A DNA stretch of 64,000 nucleotides, taken from the NCBI RefSeq assembly GCF_009301415.1, contig NZ_CP045072.1, forward strand, positions 531,501-595,500, written 5' to 3'. Under the pieces are notes generated by a model. That model was not told the origin of the DNA. It worked only from the letters and a program-made list of their open reading frames with translations, and made no database searches. The stretch comes from Paracoccus kondratievae (GTDB lineage Bacteria; Pseudomonadota; Alphaproteobacteria; Rhodobacterales; Rhodobacteraceae). The translations under genes and the position numbers were made by a program. Position 1 is the first letter of the stretch. Every line of letters begins with the position of its first letter. Below are positions 46,515 to 55,384 of this stretch, piece after piece.

Positions 46515-48623
46515 TTATCCGACCCTGCTGATAGCGTGCAGTGCCCGCACCCGGCCCGTGGTCTGCTGTCCAGCCGCCACCTGACCATTCGCATTGGCAG
46601 AGCTGCTAAGGGGAATAGGTTCGCGAGAGATTACTGTTTCAGCCGCTTCGTCGTGGTTGGCGTCAAAGATGCCGTGCTGGGTCTTGTCCCAGTAAAAGGG
46701 CTTGGCCACCAGTTCATAAACCGCCTTCCACGCTGCCAGACAGCCAAGGGGAAAGTACAGGTGCATCGTCGGTACCCAAGGGGTCAGGTGGCGGTGCTCA
46801 CGTCCCCGGACCGCCCACAGGCCAATGGCGACGTTCAAAAGCTCGGATGCGACGAACAGGCTGAAAAGCACAGGGATGGCATTGCCGCCCCACAGCCCTG
46901 CCAGCACATTGCGCATCGGATGGGGCAGGCCAAGGCTGAGCAGCCAAAAGCTCCACAGTACTGGCGCGAACAGATATTGAGAGACTGCAGCGAAAAGCTG
47001 TGCCTGCAACCCGATAAAGCGCCGTGACCCAAGATCGCGCCACAGACCAACCGGGTCGCGCATATGCACGCCCCAAGTCATGGCAAAGCCCTTGAGCCAG
47101 CGCGAGCGCTGCTTGACCCAGGGGATAAGGCGGCAGTTCGCCTCTTCATGCGTGACGGTGTCGAGCATTTGGGTGCGGTAGCCGCGCCGGGTCAGCCGCA
47201 CGCCCAGATCGGCGTCCTCGGTGACGTTCCAGGCGTCCCACGCGCCGACCGCCTCAAGTGCGTCGCGGCGGAAAAACAGTGTCGTCCCGCCAAGCGGCAC
47301 CACCAGGTCAAGCGCTGCCGCCCCGGCCAGCGTGCCGCGAAACCATGAGGCATATTCGATGGTAAATGCGCGCGCGAGCCAGTTGGTGCGCGGGTTGTAA
47401 TAGTCGAGAACGCCTTGCAGGCAGGCGACCTCGGGCGGGGCAAAGTGAAAACCGCGCGCGACCTTATGAAGCTGTTCAGGCTCGGGGCGGTCCTCGGCAT
47501 CCCAGACGCCAATGATCGAGCCACGGCAAAAGTTCAGCGCATAATTCAGCGCCCGTGGTTTGGTGCGGACCGGACCATCAGGCACTTTCACCACGCGCAG
47601 CCAATGCGGCAGCCGGCTGTCGTCAAGCGCCTCGCAGGTGATGCGATCGCTTTCTTCGACCACGATCAGGATATCCATCAGCTCACGCGGATAGTTCAGC
47701 CTCGACAGCCGCCCGATCAGCTTGTCGGCGATATCGGCCTCGGCAAACAGGGGCACCATGACCGAAATCACTGGCAAAGGCGCTTTCATTTCGGGCGGGC
47801 TGGTCGCGCCTTGGGCCATGGCGCGCGCCTCACGCCGCATCTTGCGGGTTTGGCGCAGAATCGCGGCAAAGGAGCAAATCTTCAGCGCAGTCGAGGCGAT
47901 CAGCGCCAGAACCGCCCAACCGGTCAGCACCGCAATGAAGCCGATCGGAGCCAGCGTGAGGCCAAGAACTGCGGCGAGAATCAGCAAGCCAGCGATCCAG
48001 GCGGTTCGGCCTTCGTTACGGGTGCGGCAGCTTTCCCGGGGTGGCACACAGGTTTCGGCCTTACGCACAAGCGATGTGCGGCGCAGGGCCAGAATCGCCT
48101 CACGTGCCGCATTTTCCGAACACAGCAGCATGCGCACGGTGCCAAAACCGGGTGGCAGGCGGGTTTGCAGTGCCTCGAACTCTTCGGGCCGGGCGGTGGC
48201 GATGAAGGTCACACCGCCGATCCGCCGCCATGGCACCACGCCTGCGGTAAGGCAAAGCTGCGCGCCCATTGTGTCGATCAACCTCGGATCGGGCGGCAGC
48301 GCCTTGAGATCCAGCACATTCGTGCGCCATTGCCGCGAGAGGGCGCGGATCAGCGCCTCTTCCTTGACCCAGCCATGGGCAAGCAGAATTTCCCCCAGCC
48401 GCGCCTGCTGCCGCTGGCGTATCATCAGCGCCTTGAGCAGATTTGCCGGCTCGACTGCGCCATCCTCGATCAGGATCTGGCCCAGTGGCCGCAGGTCGCG
48501 GGCAGAAACAAGCGCCCCCTGAGCTGGGACAGCAGCGGGCAGAATGTCCCGGTCGGGCCTGAATGGAGCAATGCGGGCCAATGCGTATTCCCTTGCTGGG
48601 TCACGATGGCCCCTCTCTGCCAC
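46515..48623 (-). CDS. Membrane glycosyltransferase family 2 with N-terminal MshEN (c-di-GMP-binding) domain
   Basis: The 702-residue protein joins two parts. Residues 46-98 form two 24-residue MshEN motifs (LGQILIEDGAVEPANLLKAL; RLGEILLAHGWVKEEALIRAL) separated by exactly five residues. The rest is a processive-type GT2: two membrane helices (about 210-255), PVISVMVPLFAEADI, DAEDRPEP, the catalytic TEDADLG and QRSRWLKG (Q-x-x-RW), then several C-terminal helices. This resembles cellulose or N-acetylglucosamine polymer synthases. The start is GTG at 48623; a TTG at 48581 has a better AAGGGA site and would remove 14 residues. Confidence 0.85.
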   Translation of the reverse strand: MAERGHRDPAREYALARIAPFRPDRDILPAAVPAQGALVSARDLRPLGQILIEDGAVEPANLLKALMIRQRQQARLGEILLAHGWVKEEALIRALSRQWRTNVLDLKALPPDPRLIDTMGAQLCLTAGVVPWRRIGGVTFIATARPEEFEALQTRLPPGFGTVRMLLCSENAAREAILALRRTSLVRKAETCVPPRESCRTRNEGRTAWIAGLLILAAVLGLTLAPIGFIAVLTGWAVLALIASTALKICSFAAILRQTRKMRREARAMAQGATSPPEMKAPLPVISVMVPLFAEADIADKLIGRLSRLNYPRELMDILIVVEESDRITCEALDDSRLPHWLRVVKVPDGPVRTKPRALNYALNFCRGSIIGVWDAEDRPEPEQLHKVARGFHFAPPEVACLQGVLDYYNPRTNWLARAFTIEYASWFRGTLAGAAALDLVVPLGGTTLFFRRDALEAVGAWDAWNVTEDADLGVRLTRRGYRTQMLDTVTHEEANCRLIPWVKQRSRWLKGFAMTWGVHMRDPVGLWRDLGSRRFIGLQAQLFAAVSQYLFAPVLWSFWLLSLGLPHPMRNVLAGLWGGNAIPVLFSLFVASELLNVAIGLWAVRGREHRHLTPWVPTMHLYFPLGCLAAWKAVYELVAKPFYWDKTQHGIFDANHDEAAETVISREPIPLSSSANANGQVAAGQQTTGRVRALHAISRVG

Positions 48624-48678
48624 GGAGAAGGTTAAGATGAGGTTAACCGGGCCGGGTCAGCCCCGCCCGGTCCGAAAA

Positions 48679-49827
48679 TCAGCCGCGACGGGCCCGCATC
48701 GCCTCGGTAAAACGCTCGAACAGATAGGCACTGTCCTGCGGGCCGGGGCTGGCCTCGGGGTGATACTGTACCGAGAACACGGGCTTGTCGGCCACGCGCA
48801 GCCCGCAGTTCGACCCGTCGAACAGGCTGACATGGGTCTCGATCACGCCTTTGGGCAGGGTTTGGGCATCGACGGCGAAACCGTGGTTCATCGAGGTGAT
48901 TTCGACCTTGCCGGTCTCGACATCCTTGACGGGGTGGTTCGCACCGTGGTGGCCGTGGTTCATCTTGATGGTCCTGGCGCCAAGCGCCAGCGCCAGCATC
49001 TGATGGCCAAGGCAGATGCCAAAGATCGGCATATCCCTGCGCAACAGTTCCTGAATCATCGGCACGGCATATTCGCCGGTCGCTGCCGGGTCACCCGGGC
49101 CGTTTGACAGAAAAATGCCCTCGGGATCATGGGCCAGCACTTCCTCGGCCGTGGCGGTGGCAGGCAGGACCGTCACATCGGCCCCGCTTTGTGCCAGCGA
49201 GCGCAGGATGTTGCGTTTCGCGCCATAATCGACGGCAACCACGCGGAAGGGTCTGCTCTCGTTGGTTTTGCCGAAGGTGTCGGGCCAGGACCACAGCCCT
49301 TCGTCCCAGCGATAGCTTTGCCGGCAGCTGACCTCTTTGGCGAGATCCAGCCCGACGAGACCTTTCCATTCGCGCGCCTTGGCGACCATAGCGGCGATGT
49401 CGAAGTTACCCTGCGGGTCATGGGCCAGCACCACGTGGGGCGAGCCCTGCTGGCGGATCGCGCGGGTCAGGCGGCGGGTGTCGATGCCGCCGATCCCGAT
49501 ACGGCCACGCCGCTCCATCCACTGGACGAGATCCGAGGAAGCCCGCCAGTTCGACGGTTCGGTCGGGTCCCATTTCACCACGATCCCCGAGGCGACAGGC
49601 TCGGGCGCCTCATCATCCTGCTCGGTCACACCGGTGTTGCCGATATGGGGGAAGGTAAAGGTCACGATCTGGCTGGCATAAGAGGGATCAGTCATGATCT
49701 CCTGATAGCCGGTCATCGCGGTGTTGAAGACCAGTTCGGCCACCACCTCCCCGACCGCGCCGAAGCCCTGGCCGTGGAACACGGTGCCGTCGGCAAGCGC
49801 AAGACATGCGGTCGGTTTCTGGGGCAT
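48679..49827 (-). CDS. carA: Carbamoyl-phosphate synthase small subunit
   Basis: CarA is the glutaminase subunit supplying ammonia for carbamoyl phosphate in pyrimidine and arginine synthesis. The 382-residue protein has the N-terminal CPSase_sm domain (LADGTVFHGQGFGAVGE, PHIGNTGV) and the class I glutamine amidotransferase domain with the nucleophile in PIFGICLGHQML, FLSNGPGDP and the catalytic His and Glu in QYHPEASPGP. It is divergent from the YqeY gene; carB is not adjacent. Confidence 0.97.
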   Translation of the reverse strand: MPQKPTACLALADGTVFHGQGFGAVGEVVAELVFNTAMTGYQEIMTDPSYASQIVTFTFPHIGNTGVTEQDDEAPEPVASGIVVKWDPTEPSNWRASSDLVQWMERRGRIGIGGIDTRRLTRAIRQQGSPHVVLAHDPQGNFDIAAMVAKAREWKGLVGLDLAKEVSCRQSYRWDEGLWSWPDTFGKTNESRPFRVVAVDYGAKRNILRSLAQSGADVTVLPATATAEEVLAHDPEGIFLSNGPGDPAATGEYAVPMIQELLRRDMPIFGICLGHQMLALALGARTIKMNHGHHGANHPVKDVETGKVEITSMNHGFAVDAQTLPKGVIETHVSLFDGSNCGLRVADKPVFSVQYHPEASPGPQDSAYLFERFTEAMRARRG

Positions 49828-49996
49828 CGTCGATCTCCGGGTAAATCGGCGGGAACCTAGGTAAAGGGCGGACGGGCGTCAAGGCAGGACTGGCACCTTG
49901 ATACGGAACTTTGACGTGTGGTCGGGGTTGAGGCATGGCTTGACGGCAAGGACGAAGCCGGGCACCACCCGGCGGAATTCATCCAGCGAGGACCAT

Positions 49997-50461
49997 ATGG
50001 GATTGCGCGAGCGTATTCTGGCTGACACCAAAGAAGCGATGAAGGCCAAGGACTCGGCGCGGCTGTCGACGCTGCGGCTGATCTCGGCCGCGATCAAGGA
50101 TCGTGAGATTGCCGCCCGGACCGGGGGCGGGGACGAGGCGGGACTGAGCGAGGCCGATCTGACCGCCATCCTGTCCAAGATGGTCAAGCAGCGCCAGGAA
50201 TCAGCCAAAGCCTATGAAGAGGGCGGCCGGCTGGAGCTGGCCGAGCGCGAACTGGAAGAGATCCGCGTGATCCAATCCTATCTGCCGCGCCAGCTTGACG
50301 AGGAAGAGACCCGCGCCGCCATCGAAAAAGCCATTGCCGATTTGGGGGCCGAGTCGATCCGTGACATGGGCCGTGTCATGGCTGAGCTGCGCAGCCGCTA
50401 TGCCGGGCAGATGGATTTTGGCGCTGTCGGCCCGATGATCAAAGACCGGCTGATGAAGTGA
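49997..50461 (+). CDS. GatB/YqeY domain protein
   Basis: The 154-residue protein is a stand-alone YqeY domain, the helical tail otherwise found in GatB and eukaryotic GlnRS, thought to contact tRNA. It contains LRLISAAIKDREIAARTG (about 26-43), MVKQRQESAKAYEEGGRLELAERE and the C-terminal MGRVMAELRSRYAGQMDF. The exact role is unknown. The ATG at 49997 follows GAGGA; residues further upstream in frame do not resemble the family. Confidence 0.9.
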   Translation: MGLRERILADTKEAMKAKDSARLSTLRLISAAIKDREIAARTGGGDEAGLSEADLTAILSKMVKQRQESAKAYEEGGRLELAERELEEIRVIQSYLPRQLDEEETRAAIEKAIADLGAESIRDMGRVMAELRSRYAGQMDFGAVGPMIKDRLMK

Positions 50462-50468
50462 CAACCCG

Positions 50469-50490
50469 CCCCTGATTCTCGGGTCAGGGG
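50469..50490 (+). terminator. Hairpin after the YqeY gene
   Basis: CCCCTGA and TCAGGGG form a perfect seven-base-pair stem with an eight-base loop, seven bases after the stop. No T tract follows, so it is a moderate-confidence transcript end separating yqeY from the pentitol locus. Confidence 0.5.
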
Positions 50491-50672
50491 CCGCGTTGCG
50501 CCCGCTGCGATTCTGAAAACATGCTTTTCCGGATTCGGAACTGATACAATTATTCCCGCAACGGGCAAAAGCTCGTGTGGGATGCGGGTTTCTGTTTACA
50601 TGCGCCCCGACTCGCCGCCAAAGACGCGAGTTGAAAGCGCCCGGTGAGGCGCTGCCATCAGGAGGACGGGCG

Positions 50673-51710
50673 ATGAAAGCATTGGTGCTAGAGGAAAAGG
50701 GCAAGCTGTCGCTGCGGGATTTTGACATCCCCGGTACGCTCGGGCCCAGGGATGTGCGGATCAAGACGCATACGGTCGGGATCTGCGGCTCGGACGTGCA
50801 TTACTATACCCATGGCAAGATCGGCCATTTCGTCGTCAATGCGCCCATGGTTCTGGGGCATGAAGCCTCGGGCACGGTGATTGGGGTCGGGGCCGAGGTC
50901 ACCCATCTTAAGGCCGGCGACCGCGTCTGCATGGAGCCGGGGATCCCCGATCCGACCTCGCGGGCATCAAAGCTTGGGATCTATAACGTTGATCCGGCCG
51001 TGACCTTCTGGGCGACGCCGCCGATCCATGGCTGCCTGACGCCCGAGGTGATCCATCCTGCTGCCTTTACCTACAAGCTGCCCGACTCGGTCAGTTTTGC
51101 CGAGGGTGCGATGGTCGAACCTTTTGCTATCGGCATGCAGGCGGCCCTGCGGGCGCGCATCCAGCCGGGCGACGTGGCGGTGGTCACTGGCGCCGGTCCC
51201 ATCGGGATGATGGTGGCGCTGGCGGCGCTGGCTGGGGGGTGCGCACGGGTGGTTGTCGCCGATCTCGCGCAGCCCAAGCTGGACATTATCGGTGCCTATG
51301 ACGGTATCGAATGCGTCAACATCCGCAATCGTCCCCTGGTCGAGGCGGTGGCCGAGGTGACTGATGGCTGGGGCGCTGACATCGTCTTTGAATGCTCTGG
51401 CGCGGCTCCGGCGATCCTTGGCCTGCCTGCGCTGGCGCGGCCGGGTGGGGCGATCGTGCTGGTGGGCATGCCCGTCGATCCGGTCCCGGTAGATATCGTC
51501 GGTCTGCAGGCGAAAGAGCTGCGGATCGAGACCGTTTTCCGCTATGCCAATGTCTATGATCGGGCGATTGCGCTGATCGCCTCGGGCAAGGTGGATCTCA
51601 AGCCGCTGATCTCGGCCACGCTGCCGTTCGAAGACAGCATTGCCGCCTTTGATCGTGCGGTTGAGGCGCGCGAGACCGATGTTAAGCTACAGATCGTGAT
51701 GCCGGAGTAA
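50673..51710 (+). CDS. Zinc-dependent alcohol dehydrogenase, probable xylitol dehydrogenase
   Basis: This 345-residue medium-chain dehydrogenase of the sorbitol/xylitol type probably oxidises xylitol to D-xylulose with NAD. Catalytic zinc ligands are Cys38 (GICGSD), His63 (GHEASG) and the following Glu64; the Rossmann motif [10 protein letters not shown] follows near 170. The structural-zinc loop is altered: [21 protein letters not shown] (88-107) has no cysteine. AGGAGG precedes the ATG. The xylulokinase gene starts four bases downstream, which supports the substrate assignment. Confidence 0.88.
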   Translation: MKALVLEEKGKLSLRDFDIPGTLGPRDVRIKTHTVGICGSDVHYYTHGKIGHFVVNAPMVLGHEASGTVIGVGAEVTHLKAGDRVCMEPGIPDPTSRASKLGIYNVDPAVTFWATPPIHGCLTPEVIHPAAFTYKLPDSVSFAEGAMVEPFAIGMQAALRARIQPGDVAVVTGAGPIGMMVALAALAGGCARVVVADLAQPKLDIIGAYDGIECVNIRNRPLVEAVAEVTDGWGADIVFECSGAAPAILGLPALARPGGAIVLVGMPVDPVPVDIVGLQAKELRIETVFRYANVYDRAIALIASGKVDLKPLISATLPFEDSIAAFDRAVEARETDVKLQIVMPE

Positions 51711-51714
51711 GGCC

Positions 51715-53172
51715 ATGTATCTTGGACTGGACCTCGGCACTTCGGGCATCAAGGCGATGCTGGTCGATGAGACCTTTGCCCCTGTGGGTGTCGCCCATGC
51801 CGCACTGACCGTCAGCCGTCCCCATGCGGGCTGGTCCGAACAGGCCCCAGCCGACTGGATCGCCGGGGCAGAGGCGGCGATTGCCACGCTGTTGCGGGAT
51901 CATCCGCAGGAAATGGCCCGCCTGCAGGCCATTGGCCTGTCGGGCCATATGCATGGGGCTGTGCTGCTTGATGCTGCGGATCAGGTGCTGCGGCCCTGTA
52001 TCCTGTGGAACGATGGCCGCTCGGGCCGACAATGCGCCGAACTGACCGGGCGCGCAGATTTCCACGGCATCGCCGGCAATCTGGTGATGGCGGGCTTTAC
52101 TGCGCCGAAACTGCTGTGGGTCGCGCAAAATGAACCCGAGGTGTTCGAGCGCACGGCCAAGGTTCTGCTGCCCAAGGATTACCTGCGGCTGTGGCTGACG
52201 GGCGAACATGTGGCCGAAATGTCGGATGCCGCAGGCACGCTGTGGCTGGATGTCGGCAAGCGCGACTGGTCGGATGCTTTGCTGACGGCCACCGGGCTTA
52301 CGCGCGCGCATATGCCTGCGCTTGTCGAGGGCAGCGATGTCTCGGGCCACCTGCGCGCCGACCTGGCCGAGCGCTGGGGCATCGCGCGTGTCCCTGTGGC
52401 GGGTGGTGGTGGCGACAACGCGGCCACGGCCTGCGGTATGGGGGTGATGACGCCGGGTACGGGCTTTCTGTCGCTGGGAACCTCGGGTGTGCTTTTCGCT
52501 GCGACCGAGGCTTATGCGCCGAACACTGCCGACGCCGTGCATACCTTCTGTCACGCCGTGCCGCAGACCTGGCATCAGATGGGGGTGATCCTGTCCGCGA
52601 CCGACAGCATGACCTGGCTGTCCGAGATCACGGGCAAGACTGTCCCCGGACTTGCCGCGCTGGTGACCGAGGTGAAAGAGCCGTCGCCCGTCACGTTCCT
52701 GCCTTACCTTTCGGGTGAGCGTACGCCCCTGAACGATCCCGACGCGACCGGCGCCTTCCTTGGTCTGCGCCGCGCTACGGGCCTTGCCGATCTGGCGCAA
52801 GCGGCGATGGAGGGCGTGGCCATGGCCTTTGCCGATTGCGTCCATGCTTTGCGCAAGGCCGGCACTTCGATCGAGGCGGCCTATGCGGTTGGCGGCGGCG
52901 CGCGTTCGCAGGCCTGGCTGAGGATCATGGCCTCGGCGACCGGGCTGACGCTGCTTGAGCCGGAGGACGGCGATTTTGGTGCTGCCTTTGGTGCGGCAAA
53001 ACTGGCGGCGTCATGCGCGACTGGCGACACCTCCGAACGTATCTTTGCCAAACCTGCTGTGCGTGCTGAAATCAGACCCGATGCCGGATTGGCGCAGGCC
53101 TATGCGAAAAAGTATGAGATGTATCATACTGCTTGGCCGTGTTTGCGGGATCTGACCGCGCCCGCTTCCTGA
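51715..53172 (+). CDS. xylB: Xylulokinase
   Basis: XylB phosphorylates D-xylulose to D-xylulose 5-phosphate. The 485-residue FGGY kinase has LGLDLGTSGIKAMLVD (3-18), the substrate-adjacent GLSGHMHGAVLLD, GGGGDNAATACGMGV, SLGTSGVLFAAT and AVGGGARSQAWLRIMA, all XylB hallmarks. It follows the xylitol dehydrogenase gene after four bases and is closed by a good terminator, giving a two-gene operon. Confidence 0.95.
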   Translation: MYLGLDLGTSGIKAMLVDETFAPVGVAHAALTVSRPHAGWSEQAPADWIAGAEAAIATLLRDHPQEMARLQAIGLSGHMHGAVLLDAADQVLRPCILWNDGRSGRQCAELTGRADFHGIAGNLVMAGFTAPKLLWVAQNEPEVFERTAKVLLPKDYLRLWLTGEHVAEMSDAAGTLWLDVGKRDWSDALLTATGLTRAHMPALVEGSDVSGHLRADLAERWGIARVPVAGGGGDNAATACGMGVMTPGTGFLSLGTSGVLFAATEAYAPNTADAVHTFCHAVPQTWHQMGVILSATDSMTWLSEITGKTVPGLAALVTEVKEPSPVTFLPYLSGERTPLNDPDATGAFLGLRRATGLADLAQAAMEGVAMAFADCVHALRKAGTSIEAAYAVGGGARSQAWLRIMASATGLTLLEPEDGDFGAAFGAAKLAASCATGDTSERIFAKPAVRAEIRPDAGLAQAYAKKYEMYHTAWPCLRDLTAPAS

Positions 53173-53205
53173 CCACCGGGCGGGGGTAGTTTTCAGGAAA
53201 GCAGG

Positions 53206-53237
53206 CCCATGTCGCTGCATTGCGGCATGGGTCTTTT
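53206..53237 (+). terminator. Intrinsic terminator after xylB
   Basis: CCCATGTCGC pairs with GCGGCATGGG over ten positions (one G-T pair), with loop TGCATT, and runs straight into TCTTTT. It separates the dehydrogenase/xylB pair from the AraC regulator. Confidence 0.8.
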
Positions 53238-53294
53238 GCGTCGTGGGAACAGCGTGACGTGATGGAACTTGAAGGATTATTCAATTTCTACGCA

Positions 53295-53314
53295 GATACT
53301 GGCAAAAAAGTATC
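53295..53314. promoter_or_regulatory. AT-rich inverted repeat before the AraC-type regulator
   Basis: GATACT-N8-AGTATC lies in an unusually AT-rich stretch (about 53265-53330) between the xylB terminator and the regulator gene. The palindrome is a candidate operator or part of the promoter. AraC proteins normally use direct repeats, so the binding protein is uncertain. Confidence 0.35.
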
Positions 53315-53424
53315 GGTATTTTCTTGCCTCTGATGTGGAGATGCGCGGGTTGTGAAGCCTATGTTTGCTGAACGTTCGCGGCTGCCGGTCAGGGGAATCG
53401 CAGCTCGCAAGGGGGGGAAGGTGA

Positions 53425-54309
53425 ATGCAACCCGATCTGGAACTGGTCCATATCCGCAAAGGCGAATCCTTCGCCGCGTGGATGCATGGCTATCCGTTCC
53501 GCACGGTGCGCTGGCACTACCACCCCGAATATGAAATTCACCTCGTCGTCGCCACGTCGGGTACGTTTTATATCGGCGACCATGTGGGCAGTTTTCAGCC
53601 CGGCCAGCTGATCATGACGGGGCCGAACCTGCCGCAGAACTGGATCAGCGACATCGCGCCGGGCGAGGCTGTGCCGCTGCGCTCGCTGGTCATCCAGTTC
53701 CCCGAGGCTTTTATCGAGGGGGCAAGCGCCTCTATGGCCGAGATGGAGGCGCTGCGTCCGCTGCTGGATCGCTCGCGTCGTGGCCTGCTGTTTGATGACG
53801 AGACCAGCGCCCGTGTCCGTCCGCTGATGGAACGGCTGGTCGAGGCACAGGGGCTGCGCCGTCTGGCGCTGTTCTGGGAAATCCTTGATCACCTTGCCAA
53901 CGCGCCGGAATATGAGGTGCTGGCAAGCCTCAGCTTTGAGCTGGATCTGACGCGCATCAGTGACGGCGGCATCAATCGGGCGCTGTCCTATCTGCGCGAA
54001 CATCTGACCGAGCAGATCGAAGAGGCCGGGCTGGCCGAGATGGTCGGCCAAAGCCAGAGCGCCTTTTCCCGTGCGTTCAAGCGCCATACCGGCACGACGC
54101 TGGTGCGCTATCGCAATCAGCTGCGTATCGATCTGGCTTGCCAGATGCTGCTGACCGTCCCCGAAATCAAGGTGGCCGAGATTTGCTATGAGGTCGGGTT
54201 TTCGAACCTGTCGAACTTTAACCGGCATTTCCTTAAGCTGAAGGGAATGTCGCCCTCGCAGTTCCGCGCGACTTTTGCGGCCCAGAAGGCAATGGTCATG
54301 GCGGACTGA
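53425..54309 (+). CDS. AraC-family transcriptional regulator
   Basis: The 294-residue protein has an N-terminal cupin-like sensor (VRWHYHPEYEIHLV at about 28-41, SFQPGQLIMTGPNLPQNW) and two C-terminal helix-turn-helix units (LAEMVGQSQSAFSRAFKRHTG; VAEICYEVGFSNLSNFNRHFLKLKGMSPSQFR). AraC regulators of sugar and polyol operons respond to the substrate. It sits between the xylitol/xylulose pair and the ABC importer and probably activates one or both. GGAAGG precedes the ATG. Confidence 0.92.
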   Translation: MQPDLELVHIRKGESFAAWMHGYPFRTVRWHYHPEYEIHLVVATSGTFYIGDHVGSFQPGQLIMTGPNLPQNWISDIAPGEAVPLRSLVIQFPEAFIEGASASMAEMEALRPLLDRSRRGLLFDDETSARVRPLMERLVEAQGLRRLALFWEILDHLANAPEYEVLASLSFELDLTRISDGGINRALSYLREHLTEQIEEAGLAEMVGQSQSAFSRAFKRHTGTTLVRYRNQLRIDLACQMLLTVPEIKVAEICYEVGFSNLSNFNRHFLKLKGMSPSQFRATFAAQKAMVMAD

Positions 54310-54408
54310 CACAAACCGATATCGCGGAATTCACCAATTCGGGCGGCGCGGCGCCGTCCGGAGACGCGCAGGCTTTGCCTGCTTTCATTCAGATGGGAGG
54401 GAACCCTG

Positions 54409-55314
54409 ATGAGATCCAAACTTCTTACCGCTTCGGCTGCGCTTGCGCTGCTGGCAGCCCCGGCGCTGGCTCAGGACAAGCTGAAAATCGGCATGACCTT
54501 CCAGGAGCTGAACAACCCCTACTTCGTCTCGATGCAAGAGGCGCTGAAAGAGGCGGCCGCCAGCCTGGGCGCCGAGGTGGTCGTGACCGACGCGGGCCAT
54601 GACGTCGCCAAGCAGATCTCGGATGTCGAGGACATGCTGCAGCAAAATATCGACATCCTGCTGCTGAATCCCACGGACAGCGCCGGGATCGAGGCCGCGG
54701 TGCATGCCGCCAAGGCTGCCGGTGTGACCGTCGTTGCGGTCGATGCGAATGCGAACGGCCCGGTCGACACCTTTGTCGGCTCGAAAAACCGTGATGCGGG
54801 CTACATGTCCTGCAAATACCTGGGCGAAACCCTTGAAGGCAAAGGTGAGGTCGCGATCCTTGACGGTATCCCGGTCGTGCCGATCCTGCAGCGCGTCGAG
54901 GGCTGCAAGGCCGCGCTGGAAGAGTTCCCGGAAATCAAGCTGGTCGATACGCAGAACGGCCGTCAGGACCGCTCGGTCGCACTGGGTGTGGTCGAGAACA
55001 TGATCCAGTCGCATCCGAACCTGGCCGGTATCTTTTCGGTGAACGACGGCGGCGCGATGGGTGCTCTGGCTGCGATCCAGGGTTCGGGCAAGGATATCAA
55101 GCTGGTGTCGGTCGATGGCGCGCCCGAAGCGATCAAGGCAATCACCGAAGGCGGCCCGTTCATCGAAACCACTGCCCAGTTCCCGCGCGATCAGGTGCGC
55201 GTCGGCCTGGCCTTGGCACTGGCCCAGAAATGGGGCGCTCGTGTCGTGCCGAAAGAAGTCCCGATTGATGTTATGGTCGTGGACAAGGAAAACGCGGCTG
55301 ACTTCAGCTGGTAA
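54409..55314 (+). CDS. Sugar ABC transporter substrate-binding protein (RbsB-like)
   Basis: The 301-residue periplasmic protein has a signal peptide ending in APALAQ (cleavage near residue 22) and a Peripla_BP_4 fold of the ribose/pentitol class: [21 protein letters not shown] (about 25-45), [33 protein letters not shown] and [16 protein letters not shown]. It is the first gene of an importer unit with RbsA and RbsC homologues, and the ligand is inferred to be a pentitol. A hairpin follows the stop. Confidence 0.92.
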   Translation: MRSKLLTASAALALLAAPALAQDKLKIGMTFQELNNPYFVSMQEALKEAAASLGAEVVVTDAGHDVAKQISDVEDMLQQNIDILLLNPTDSAGIEAAVHAAKAAGVTVVAVDANANGPVDTFVGSKNRDAGYMSCKYLGETLEGKGEVAILDGIPVVPILQRVEGCKAALEEFPEIKLVDTQNGRQDRSVALGVVENMIQSHPNLAGIFSVNDGGAMGALAAIQGSGKDIKLVSVDGAPEAIKAITEGGPFIETTAQFPRDQVRVGLALALAQKWGARVVPKEVPIDVMVVDKENAADFSW

Positions 55315-55329
55315 GGGTTCCTCCCCGCG

Positions 55330-55362
55330 CCCGCCCTCGCATCATGCGGGGGCGGGAGTTTT
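55330..55362 (+). terminator. Hairpin between binding-protein and ATPase genes
   Basis: CCCGCCCTCGC pairs with GCGGGGGCGGG (one G-T pair) around ATCAT, then AGTTTT. In binding-protein operons such a structure often reduces read-through, so the abundant binding protein is made in excess over the ATPase and permease. Confidence 0.75.
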
Positions 55363-55384
55363 CCCAGCCATTCAGGAGGGCATC

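Noticed and set aside
44876..46594. 572-residue open frame on the minus strand opposite glnE
   Set aside because: Antisense to the well-supported glnE second half; no protein-like features.
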